A DNA stretch of 64,000 bases from Corallium rubrum (lineage: Eukaryota > Cnidaria > Anthozoa > Scleralcyonacea > Coralliidae): assembly GCA_964035015.1 (NCBI GenBank), contig CAXIUP010000270.1:712404-776403 (forward strand), in the 5' to 3' direction. A program made the position numbers and the translations under genes. This document shows, one piece after another, positions 1-10,148 of the stretch. Position 1 is the stretch's first letter. Each line of letters opens with the position of its first letter. Under the pieces are notes generated by a model, which searched no databases, had not been told where the DNA came from, and saw only the letters and a program-made list of their open reading frames with translations.

Positions 1-937
1 CCTTGTTTTTCAACTCCATTTAGGTATGTTTAAATATCCTGATAAATATCTTTCTCGTGCATGATATATTACGTAATTTTCAGACTGCATTTTGCAAATC
101 AACCATGTCCATGGTCTTAAACCGACCTTAAAACCCCACCGTGCTGCTTGTTTCCGAACTAAAGTTCTGTTATATAACAGTTATTCCTCAAGTGCCATGT
201 TCTTCTCGTGATTGCATGTTTGCTAACTCGATTCCTTTTTGCTGCCGGGTCAAGCTTATCCTGCTTCCAGAGCTTTTTCAAAGAGGACAAAAGGAAAGGG
301 GAGAAAATCCTCTGCTTGAAACTTGTGCGAACCCCACTATCATCATGCAACGATAGCTAAATAACAATAAACGAATCACAGCACACTTTATATTTTAATA
401 TGTAATTATATTTTAATAGCCAATCAAGAGACCCTTTTAGAATTTTTCTAATTATAGTCAGATTTTTACCCAGGCTCAAATCTATTGATCAATTAACTAC
501 TGATTTCAACCAGAAGTTTTTACTCCTCTCCCTTACTTCTTTGTCACCTGTACAGTCAATTGGGTAATCAAATGGTACATACTGTATGTTGTACGTTGCT
601 AAATGAGTTGTTGAGAAATTGGTTGAATTCTGAGCCAAATTTGTTTGTGGGCGGGATCACAAGAGATAAATTAAATAGGGAGGACGAAATAGATCAAGAC
701 TCTTTACATGCATAGCTCGCCGAGACGTTTCCTAGGAGGGCTGAAAGTTTACGAATATGAACGGCGCCTAAGAAGACAGGCCCTTTCAGAATGAAGAAGT
801 AGCCCGCCAGCCAATCACAGAAGAGAATTAGGCAAACCATACAATTAACCTACTCCCCCTCGAGAAATATTTTGACGACCTATATTTTGATATTTTGGCA
901 TTCTACGCCCTGAGGGCTATAGCAGTCCTAGGAGAGC
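1..937. other. no recognisable feature
   Basis: Short open frames exist on both strands (for example 141-356) but they have no recognisable domain, no splice logic and random composition. I see no tandem or inverted repeat of note here. Confidence 0.5.
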
Positions 938-1066
938 TGGCCTTCGCTCGAAACGTTAGACTTAGACTCCTATACGTTCTCTGTTTCGGCAGTATATCTA
1001 ACCTTACTATATTTCGATTGTTGTTTCTACACTGCCTACGCAGTACGCTACTTTTATTACACTATT
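938..1066 (+). repeat. hammerhead-associated repeat, partial copy
   Basis: This stretch is nearly identical to the inverted pair at 44624-44836. It contains CCTTCGCTCGAAACGTTAGA, a segment about the cggcagtatat motif, and ends in the actacttttattacac-type tail. It carries the stem II 3' strand and GAAA part of a hammerhead-like core but lacks the CUGANGA box, so it cannot fold as a complete ribozyme by itself. Related repeats in cnidarians are linked to Penelope-like elements and retrozymes; that link is inferred here. Confidence 0.6.
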
Positions 1067-1876
1067 TGTGAAAAAATTAAGTTGTCGCGCAACAACCATG
1101 CTCGTAAAAGGATTAAAGTTTGGGTCTTTACCGTAATGTCCTTTGTAGGGACTAAATGGGATGACGATGAGATTTAGATCAACGGTAATCAGAACTGGCG
1201 GGATATATAACCATGTGTAATTCGTTGCCTGGACGGATAGTTCGGTAATCTGTTACGGTTCGGTAATCGTCCCGGCTGAGGAACGCTGGGCAGCAGACTC
1301 ATGGTGAGAAACAGGTGAACAATTTGAACTGGGCAGTAATGGATAAACACCAATGACGAACAGTACGAACAACCATTAATCGGAAGCACAGTTAATGGTA
1401 CCTTTTGTTAGAAGAAGACGAGCAGAAGACGCCAGAGTAAGCGGTCGAGCAGTTCAATTGGCGGACACTAAAACGTGAGCAGATAAATATCAATGCAGGG
1501 GTTGTTATTGTCATTGAGTTTTGCCCCCCACAACTATGTAATTTAAAGTAACGACATTTCTTTAGCTCTCTACACTTAATCGTAATTCATTCAGTAATCG
1601 AAGCAAACCAATTACTCGCGATATAGATTTTTCACTGACGTCACGAGCCTTTTTCCTCGGTTGACTTTAGAGGCAGACAAAAAATATACCAAGAGTTAAA
1701 TGCACGATTTCAAGGTTATTGCCTTGTCTGTGGCGAGCGCGGACTGATCGGACTAACACAATATGTTTTCATATCAGACATAACTTAACGGCACGCTACT
1801 CAAAAAGTTACTGTTCGTGATCCAACGTTTCGAGACTCCAATCTAGTGTCTTGATCAGGGGTAGGGGTGATCGTTA

Positions 1877-2009
1877 AGAAGTAATAGATCAAACACGAGG
1901 AAGAGTGTTTCACCCGATCTCCAGTCACCGAGAAGTGAATTAACCAATTTCGAAGTGACTGGATAGAGGATGAAGCACTCTTTCGATTTGAGTGTTTGAT
2001 CTAGCTTCT
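1877..2009. mobile_element. small foldback MITE
   Basis: About 50-bp imperfect inverted arms. The left arm starts AGAAGTAATAGATCAAACAC and reaches CCAGTCAC; the right arm is its reverse complement, ending at 2009. There is no coding capacity. The superfamily cannot be assigned because no clean target duplication is visible. Confidence 0.6.
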
Positions 2010-4950
2010 CAAACAAATCAGTATTTTATGAAAAAGTCAGGTTGAAAGTTGGCAAAATTCTATGCTAATTAAGACCGGGTACCCAGTCCACCGTCTCGGT
2101 ACTGATTTCTTTTGTTTTCATCTTATGAATTATTAATGAGTTTGAGAAGAAAGGTTCCATATCAACAACATCAATAGACAACGTCATCATCATTAGTTTT
2201 ATTTGAAAGTATAAATATGGGACCTTTCTACACAACGATGCTAACAGTACACTATATCGGAGCGTCGTAACGTTTGGTCATGAACTGTAACATTAATTCA
2301 TATGTAACCGTAACATTTATAAAGTAGCTCTTGAGTTGGATTCCCCATTGCTACTCGCTAACGGACGCACATAGCATTTCCACAACAAACCATCGGCATT
2401 TCTTTTGCCGTCCTCGATGGCTTTCAGAATAACAGCGATAGTTTTTTCATGTTTCCATGAAGCATTACAGAAATTACGAAGTGATACAAACCTGAATTTA
2501 TTCAAAACAAGGGTAAAAACATGACGCATTGATCAAACTTTGAGATGTCTACACATATTGTGTTTGCCCCGTCAGACTGTGCTCCTCCCAGAATCTTCGC
2601 CCTCGTTCGAATGGCGACAATAACCTTGAAATTGTGTTTAGAGAGCGATAAGGCGTTTCCCGGGCGGTTCATCGGACGTAATTTCTCGCGCATGCAGGAT
2701 TCGTCCTCCCTTTTGCTCTCCGCGCGCCCCATCCTCAGGATTTGCCTTCTCCGAATGAGTTTTGATATAATTTAGCACACACAAAAGCCTCTGCGGAGCA
2801 GTATGCAGAGTATATAGGTGCAAACAACAACACATGCTTTCTTCTTGATAATATCTCTATTACATGGATTAACAGCTGAAAAATTAAGCTTTTACCGAAG
2901 GTGAAGCCAGTTGACAGAACAGCCAAGAAATCACCTCAATAATGTAATAGCGCAAGAGTGATTTCAACGTCGTCGGAGCTATTGATGGTTTGCAATCAAT
3001 CCTTTGAGATTTTAAAGACAAAGATGCTCTATCTTTGGAGGAAAAATACTCCAAATAGACTTCTCCCCTTGACGAGTAAAATCGTCTGGAGTTAGACAGA
3101 GTAAAAAGAGAAAGTTGTTCGACAACAACGAGGCGCTTGAAAAGGTTAAATTTGGCCGATTAAAATCGTAACGTGTGCACCAGGCTTTAGTGTTTATTAA
3201 AGCTAGCATTTTGGAAGAAAAATATTTCAAACTATTTTCGGTTTTGGCGTGGGGTAAAACATGGACTGGACTATTTTTTGGACTATTTCTTGGACTATAT
3301 TTGGACCATTTTTTGGACTATTTTTAGTCAATTTATTTTTCATCTCAATTCTTTGGGTGAAAACCCTACATTGTTATTAGGCTATAGTCTAATAACAATG
3401 ACCAAAGCTGCAGTATTTTTATCTCTTGTCTTGTATATCCGCGTATATCCAATTCTATAAACAGCGTGTGTCTCGCGATACTTGTATCGACTTATTTTAC
3501 TACCAAATTCAATAGCATTTATTAGTAGCGCAAACAATTTGAAATTCCTGTTGAATTCTGGCTCTGCAATGTAAATTAGGTGTCGACTATCGTCATTCGG
3601 TTGCATTGAAATCTTGGCATACGTTAGTAAACGTATGTTATGTGAGGGGTATTTTGCTCGGTAGAACGACGCAGCGACCAGGTAGCAATATGATCTTTAT
3701 TACGGACGGTACAAATGTACAACACAGGATAATAAGATAAAGTTCAATACTTAAACTAAAGTTCAGTTCAGTTCAGTTCAATGTCTTCGTTTACTTCTTA
3801 TTCTTCTATTTCTTGCTTTTCTGCTCTGCTTTTGTGCTGGGCACTCTTCAATCAGTCTTTTTTTCAAATGCTTGACTCCAAAAAGGGAGGCTCTTTTTAT
3901 AATTTTCTGGTGTAGAAAACTACGCCTGGTAGGTGTGTAAGAGTTGACCAATCAGGAGCATCAGACCAGAATACTTTGCAGCATTGGATGAAGGCGTTGT
4001 AAGTCGATCTCAAGTACCGAGGCAAAACGTTTGAAAAGTTTTTTCTTTATATTAAACTAATATATTTCTTGACTACATTGATATGGTAAAAAGTAGATGT
4101 CATAAAGTATAAGAAAGACTATTATAATATTTTACAGTTTCATTGAGTATTTATGGAACAGTTCAACTTTGAATAATCATTACGTAAGTTGTCGTTTGGT
4201 TTATGTAAACATTACGAAGCTTCTTCGTGGCCTAAAATCATGCTAAATTCAACTAGCTTACATAAACAAATTTGGGCCTGCCCTAGATCATACTGACAGG
4301 ATAATAGAAAAGGCTTTTAAGAAAACTGTTGTCAAGCTAGTAAATAAACTTATGACAGAAGCATGCAACCTAATTACAGAACAATGGTAGATATGATCAG
4401 ACTGTCGCGACATTTTAATATATTGATAAAGCTACAGAAAGGTTAATTGATATTACAAGTGTTACTTTTACGTAGTTTTGGTTATTTTCAGCTATTTGTT
4501 TGCATTGCGGCACCCTAGAATAGAATAGCCAAAAGCAGCTAGAAAGCTAAAAGATAACTTAATATATGTGTGTGTTGTCATAACATGTATAATTATATAA
4601 ACATTATTGTTAAGTTATTAAGGGCATGTAAAAATGAATAATTATTGTCGATTCTAGATGGTACGTGAGAGCATATGCTGATATGTCGCAAGGTAATCTA
4701 GCATTTTCAGTATATTTTAGTGAACAATTTACGTTGTTCAATCATTACCTGTTGGCAAATAAATACCAGTATCCGCATGTACGCATTGCGTGCCTATTTA
4801 GTTTGTTTGTTTTTTCCCTTCTGTGTCACGCTCTTAGCCTACTCCGCAGGCCTCTCTAATCAGAAAGCGCAGGCTCAAGTCAAGTGCGCATTTAACTTAT
4901 TCCGTCGTCTCGATCAAGACAAACATAATAAGACTTTGCGAAACTGATGC
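2010..4950. other. unannotated AT-rich stretch with one decayed MITE
   Basis: No convincing gene. Around 3060-3150 there is a decayed copy of the MITE family seen intact at 30040-30140 and 37487-37701, recognised by AAATCGTCTGGAGTTAGACA followed by AGAGTAAAA. Around 3245-3325 is a short GGACTATTTTTT-type direct repeat, and at 3757-3780 a GTTCA pentamer run. Overlapping short ORFs on both strands at 2500-2930 show no domain. Confidence 0.45.
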
Positions 4951-4954
4951 GTGC

Positions 4955-5375
4955 ATGCCAAATGCTTTCTTTCTTTGCTTTCCTGATGTCTGATCAAGTC
5001 TTTCGCGATTCTCCTCTCGGATGGGTTTGTGTTTTCCCAGACATAGTTATTGGTCAGTAATGTCGCTGGCAAGTATCTTGATATTATATACGCTTACGAT
5101 CTCACACGCCGTATACATGAAGCTGTGTTGATATTTAATACCCGAAGAAACTTGACATATGAACGCTGTACATGTGTGGAAATAATGCTTTCTTTCTTAG
5201 CTTTCCTACTGTCTGATGATCAGAGTATGATCAAGTCTTTCTCGTCTCGGATGTGTTTTGCGTGTTCACAGACATAGTTTGATATTGGTCAGTAATGTCG
5301 CTAGCTGTGTTGATATTTAATACCCGAAGAGACTCGACATATGAACGCTGTGTACATATGTGGAAATACGTTACA
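4955..5375 (+). repeat. imperfect tandem duplication, about 2.5 units
   Basis: Three blocks recur in order: a TGCTTTCTTTC-rich segment with GATCAAGTCTTTC, then CAGACATAGTT, then GGTCAGTAATGTCGCT, then GTTGATATTTAATACCCG and a GACATATGAACGCTGT segment. They are offset by roughly 200-230 bp and partly deleted. The ORFs across them (5050-5277, 5295-5477) arise from the duplication and have no known domain. Confidence 0.6.
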
Positions 5376-5479
5376 GGCAATCGTGTTTTGTGTATTGCAA
5401 ATTGCGTTTTCTATCGGAGATTGGATTGTGTTTTGACTTTTGTCTGTGACCTGAATGTGTTTAGACGGCGGCTTTAATA

Positions 5480-6790
5480 GATCTTAGCACTGCATGTGAC
5501 AACCTGCGCGTGATTTTGCAGTAGCCCGAGTGAACGCCTGACCAGGCGTCTTGTTCATGAGGAAAACACAAAGGAAATCAGTACCGTGTCGGTGGTTTGG
5601 ATATCGGTGGATATCCTGATGAAACACTCCTCCTCGTGTATGATATATTACATGATCAACTTCATGACAAACAACACTCATATACAATTTAAACCTTCGG
5701 CTTTACATTAAAAGAGTTTTTTATGGAAAGTCCCTGGCTTGTATTTGTGTTTATAAAGACACATTCAAAAGTGGAAGGGTATTCTATACTTTCTCGTCAA
5801 CGCGATTAATTATGATTCAGCTTTTGGACAAGCTTTTTAAAGAATTAGTTTAGATGCAAACAAAGTCTAACCGTTGATCTTATTCATCTCTTGCGGCCAA
5901 AGGCGAAGTAAGATTCATTTTATCGTGACACGAGTTACGGTAACATTAATATGTTAACCAGTCTGACAGTCTCATGCATGTACTGGCAATTTGAATGGCG
6001 GCATTTACTGTACCTTATTTATACTTCATTACAATTAGCCTTCGCAGAAATAATCAAAGTGATTCGGTCGTTAAAATATGCACCATTATTAGCATTGTTC
6101 GCTAAAACATCAAGCGTGCTTCATATCTCACTCTATACACGAATTCGGTTTCATTAGTCGAACCGTCTAAAATATAGTAATCGTACTTACAATGATAGTA
6201 ATGCCAATGAACTCACAGTGTCTATATATCCACGGCTGCTTTATATAACTGAGAAATTCGTTGTGAGGCTGTACGAAATTAAAAGCTTTCAACTTTGCCC
6301 CATGTTGGCTGTCGTCGTTTCAGGTATGATAATTCTTCAACTTTATCCCGTCCGAAGTGCCAGCAATATGGGAAAATGGACAGACTGCGTTTACAGAAAG
6401 CCCCACACATTCGCAAGTTGGTCATAACTTTTGATTCACAATCACAGTCCTCCTTCGCATCAGTCACAAACAATGAATTATTTATTTATTTTATCCAAAC
6501 ACCTCAAGCTTATATCATCTTACGTATTTCCGTTCACCCCGAGACGCGTCAAAAAGGTAAGCCAGCTAAACGAGTCAATAGTTTTGTTATAAACCAGACG
6601 ACAATGACGGAAGATAATCAACTGACTCCTTTAACATCATTTTTTAGTTTCTCTTATGCTTGGGCGACATGTAAAGAATATCAAAATGGAAATATAGAAT
6701 TTTCCAATATTTACACACGCGATAAATTTTCTAATATTTGCCCATATGGTGAAACAGAATTTCCTATTTTGTTATTCTGCACGGATTGTA
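5480..6790. other. no recognisable feature
   Basis: The longest open frame (6295-6834, +, 179 codons) contains no domain, has low-complexity AT-driven composition and runs into the inverted-repeat element at 6791. I treat it as chance. Confidence 0.45.
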
Positions 6791-7547
6791 CGAGTTTGGG
6801 TTTTGGTCGAGGGTCGAGTGTCGAGGGTCACTAGTCGAGGGTCGAGGGTAGTTGGTCGAGGGTAGTTGGTCGAGGGTCGTAAAATATGCTAAAAATATTT
6901 TTGAAATATATAATATTATGAATTAACTTATTTTGTGTTTCAAGTAAAAAAACTCTTGCCGCGGCATTTACGCAAAGTGGATGATGCTTCAATGTTTTGG
7001 AAGACTTGTGAAGACGGTCTGATTCAAGTTTTCCTGCATGGCTTTCGAAGACGTCTTTTTCCGGACGAGTAAAGTTGTTTCATAAACCAAGAATTTGTGT
7101 GATTACGATTTACGACCTGTTTCCAAAATCTAATGTACATTTAATATAAGCCTCCTCCGCAGGCAACTCTCTGCTGATTTTATACAAAAATAGCGCGGAA
7201 GGTTTGCTTCTTTTTGTCCCTTGAGTTTCTCATACCGCTTTCGAAATGGTAAAGGATCGGAATACATGAAGATAATACACGAATAAAAATGCGAAAACAT
7301 GGCTAATAGTTACCAGTTTTCTAGACAAATTTACCAAATATTTCCTGTCAGTAAAGCACCTTGCCGCGTGCGTATCGAATGTCCAAAAAATATATATCTT
7401 CCGCCGCAATTGCTTTTGTCTAGCCTATACGTCGAAGTTTTATTTGTGCCGCTAGAAGGAAATTATGTGCGTAAATTTTAGTGTATTTTACGACCCTCGA
7501 CTTGCAACCCTCGACACTCGACCCTCGACCAAAACCGGCCAAACTCG
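6791..7547. mobile_element. foldback element with GAGGGTCG-rich termini
   Basis: The two ends are inverted copies of a short-period repeat. The left end reads CGAGTTTGG, then GGTTTTGGTCGAGGGTCGAG, then several TCGAGGGT units, then GTCGTAAAATA at about 6876-6888. The right end (about 7484-7547) is the reverse complement. The unequal number of GAGGGTCG units in the two arms suggests slippage or unequal exchange in the termini. The interior (6889-7483) is AT-rich and non-coding. Confidence 0.65.
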
Positions 7548-8018
7548 GGTCAAGTCTAAGGATTATGTTTGTTGGACGTGTCTTAAACTTAATCACTATG
7601 ACATTTGTGATAGTAAAAAAGACGATATTTCGGAAGAGCTAAAGTTGTAATTTACTATCTAATAGAAACCACGTCCAATAGCGTGCACAACTACGATAAC
7701 AACGATGTCGAACGCAAATGTTGTGCCTTCGATTTTCCGCGGCGCGCAACCTAAATCTGCTCAAATACCCGATTCCCGGTCACAAGAAAACAATTCTCAT
7801 CAACAAGCAAAACATATAATTGTTCTTCTAAATGTACTGCCTTCAATAATGGAAACGGGTACTTCAAACGCACAAAAAAAAGAAGACGTTGCTCTTTGTA
7901 CCAGATCTGTCCTACTTTGTTCATTAATTTCCATGGTGATATCTCCCGTTGCGTTTAACGCAAATAAATGTTGTTTTCTTTCATCAGATGTCGCGTTGCT
8001 AAGGAAGTCTGCACTTAA

Positions 8019-8046
8019 AGGGAAACTGTCATGAGCTGCGCATGCG
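8019..8046 (+). repeat. left terminal inverted repeat of the Kolobok-like element
   Basis: Pairs with 17147-17174. A second GCGCATGCG copy lies just inside at about 8066-8074, a possible subterminal transposase-binding repeat. It is 58 bp upstream of the first + strand start codon at 8105, so the promoter of the companion gene must lie in or beside the terminus. Confidence 0.85.
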
Positions 8047-8104
8047 TTAAAGTGTAGTGAGTCGCGCATGCGTTGACTACGAATTTCACTGTTTTGATGT
8101 CGTA

Positions 8105-8546
8105 ATGGAGGCGGAGGCTTTGGTAAGTGTTCAACAATTTGCATATTTTTGCATCTAATCGCGCATTATAAATCAACACAGTGTTGCACTTACTGTATTT
8201 AGGTGGGTAATTGCAGTTGTAAAAGTTCTTGTAGTACGAAACGGAAAGAAAGCAGTACAACTGCAAGAGGATGTCCTTGCAAGGGGAGAAACGAATATTG
8301 TACAGCTGAATGTAAATGTGGCACAAGCAAGAAACATTGCATGAATAAGGTAAGCAAAACAAAGTTCAACGACCATATCGTATTTCCATGGAATGTAACA
8401 CTTTTATACCGTTGTATGTTCAGGTAAATGTTCATGATTCAAGTGAAAGGCGAGTGCGTGCGAGGTCAACCGCTGTCAACAGCTGAGTCGCGGCAGTATC
8501 TGTTACCGAGGAGGAACAGCGAAATAAAGAAAATATGGATGTCAAG
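8105..8546 (+). CDS. CRC/tesmin-like nine-cysteine protein (exons 1-3)
   Basis: Three exons with good splice sites: 8105-8122 (ATG, six codons, donor GTAAGT), 8203-8349 (donor GTAAGC) and 8424-8546 (donor GTAAGC), all in phase 0. Exon 2 encodes nine cysteines spaced CSC-x3-C-x13-CPC-x6-C-x3-CKC-x6-C, very close to one CRC/CXC repeat of tesmin/TSO1/LIN54 and to the pre-SET CXC type; such repeats bind zinc, and in LIN54-type proteins DNA. Exon 3 is open except for TGA at 8484-8486, after which the same frame continues (VTEEEQRNKENMDVK) to the donor. Either the protein ends at this TGA (about 75 residues) or this copy has a nonsense mutation and originally joined the ballast-domain exon at 9262-9753. 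Lying inside the TTAA element makes it an accessory transposon gene rather than a host gene. Confidence 0.6.
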
Positions 8547-8828
8547 GTAAGCGAATTTCATTACTTTTTATGTATTTTCGGAAAATATTATGCGAGGGCG
8601 ACAATATACTCACTGCCTTCAACTAAGTCACTAGCAATGTGAAGAAACGATAGACATACAAGTATTTTTATTCGATCTTATTTTATATTTTAGTTATCAT
8701 TCACATGTAAAGCTGGGTTTCATGCTTGTATTACATGTAAATTTATTACTGTTTGTCTCGTCATTTTAATGCCGATTTTAAATATTGAAACAGTGATTAC
8801 TGAATGACAGCTGCTAAAAAAGACAGTA

Positions 8829-8830
<2 letters not shown>

Positions 8831-8875
<45 letters not shown>
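8831..8875. repeat. (AT)n microsatellite
   Basis: About 22 AT dinucleotides, in the intron between the CRC-like and ballast-like exons. Confidence 0.95.
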
Positions 8876-8877
<2 letters not shown>

Positions 8878-8956
8878 CATGGTTTGTTATAATTAATATT
8901 ATTATGGTTTTGTAAGTGTAAATGGCCCATAATGAGTACACCTTGCCCAGATAAAT

Positions 8957-9031
8957 ATAATAATCTTAATAATAACAACAACAACAATAATTATAGTAAT
9001 AATAATAATAGTAATAATAATAATAATAATA
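8957..9031. repeat. (AAT)n/(AAC)n microsatellite
   Basis: Imperfect AAT-type trinucleotide run with AAC interruptions, in the same intron. Confidence 0.85.
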
Positions 9032-9261
9032 AAAAGTATACTGTACCTTTCTGACATTTGTTTATTAGTGAACTGAAACTGTTGAAAATTTATCATAGCT
9101 ACATCATCTTTGTTTCATAGATATTTCTTATACATGTCCAGTGTTCTGTTGCACTTGTTTACATTACAAGTGTTGTTTATTTTTCAGAATTTTATTGATA
9201 CCATTGATAATCAAATGGTCTCCTACTAGCAATAAGAGGACTCCGACGAGGTATTGGAAGT

Positions 9262-9753
9262 ATGGATTACATCCATTCACTCCTTATTATGGAGGATGAT
9301 TTGGATGAAATAGAGGGTGAAGACTTGAATAACTTTCAAGATGCAACTGATGAAATGTCAGATAAAACTCAACCTGAGCCAGACCCTTCAAAGAAAGTTC
9401 CTGCCCAAGTTCCATGGTGTGTGTGTGGATATTGTCGACCAATGCCTCAAGACATCGAAAATAAATGTTGCAAGCAAGCAAGCTGTCTAACACTTACAGC
9501 ACGATTTGCAAAGTTATGCTTAGATCCAGATGTACTTGAGCTGTGTATTAGAAACACAGGAGACATTAGGAATGATAGGGAAGACAATAGTACAAGAAGT
9601 TTTTGCAAAGCAGCATACAGGCAATTCATCTTAGCAAGGCATGGGCACTTGCGCAAAGGGAATAGACGTGTTTGTCCTTCTTGCATAGTGCTGAAGATTA
9701 GAGAGAATTTCCCATCGGTTACCGGGGTCTATATGGGTTATCGTGAAAACTAA
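9262..9753 (+). CDS. P2X7 C-terminal (ballast) domain-like protein
   Basis: A 163-codon frame ending at TAA/TAG-bounded 9753. After an acidic N-terminus (residues 10-45), residues about 52-160 match the cytoplasmic zinc-binding ballast domain of the P2X7 receptor (Pfam P2XR_C type): WCVCGYCRPMP, KCCKQASC, a leucine-rich helix, SFCKAAYRQFI, RRVCPSC and a final IRENFP...GVYMGY. There is no ion-channel or membrane segment, so this is a stand-alone ballast module, as seen in many invertebrate proteins. The frame is open back to 9211, but no upstream AG gives the phase needed to join the exon ending at 8546. The ATG at 9262 may therefore be a genuine start after a 5' UTR exon, or one exon is missing or damaged. 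The intron before it carries AT and AAT microsatellites. Confidence 0.7.
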   Translation: MDYIHSLLIMEDDLDEIEGEDLNNFQDATDEMSDKTQPEPDPSKKVPAQVPWCVCGYCRPMPQDIENKCCKQASCLTLTARFAKLCLDPDVLELCIRNTGDIRNDREDNSTRSFCKAAYRQFILARHGHLRKGNRRVCPSCIVLKIRENFPSVTGVYMGYREN

Positions 9754-10148
9754 CCATTGCTATTGAAGATGAAAGATTTCCCTTCTATTTACACTAATAA
9801 GTGCCAATTTGATTACATTACTTGAAAACACTAAACACAACTGATGTGAAACATGTTACATATTATATTTACATTTTATTCTATTTAATATTACTTATAA
9901 TATAATTTATGTACTGTACCAGCTTGGTCTCCTGGGACCGATATTGCAAGGGATTTGTCCTGCTGTGGGCACAGACTTCCTATGAATATCAACCCTAAGG
10001 AGGTGACTAAATAACCTGTCATGACATTGTCACTAGCGTGGAAAAGCTACATGTAAAGGAATCTTTTTAGAGCTGGTCTATATATTGGGGGGGGGGGGGG
10101 GTATAACCATTATGTAATTTTTGTTTATACAATAATTTATATAAAGTT

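Noticed and set aside
6295..6834. 179-codon + ORF
   Set aside because: No domain, AT-driven composition, ends within the terminal repeat of a foldback element.
7705..8034. 109-codon + ORF starting at an ATG upstream of the Kolobok-like element
   Set aside because: It crosses the TTAA insertion boundary at 8015-8018 and has no recognisable domain; could be a disrupted host exon but nothing supports it.
8484..8486. TGA as a selenocysteine codon in the CRC-like gene
   Set aside because: No SECIS-like structure was recognised and no selenoprotein family has this context; a nonsense mutation or true stop is simpler.
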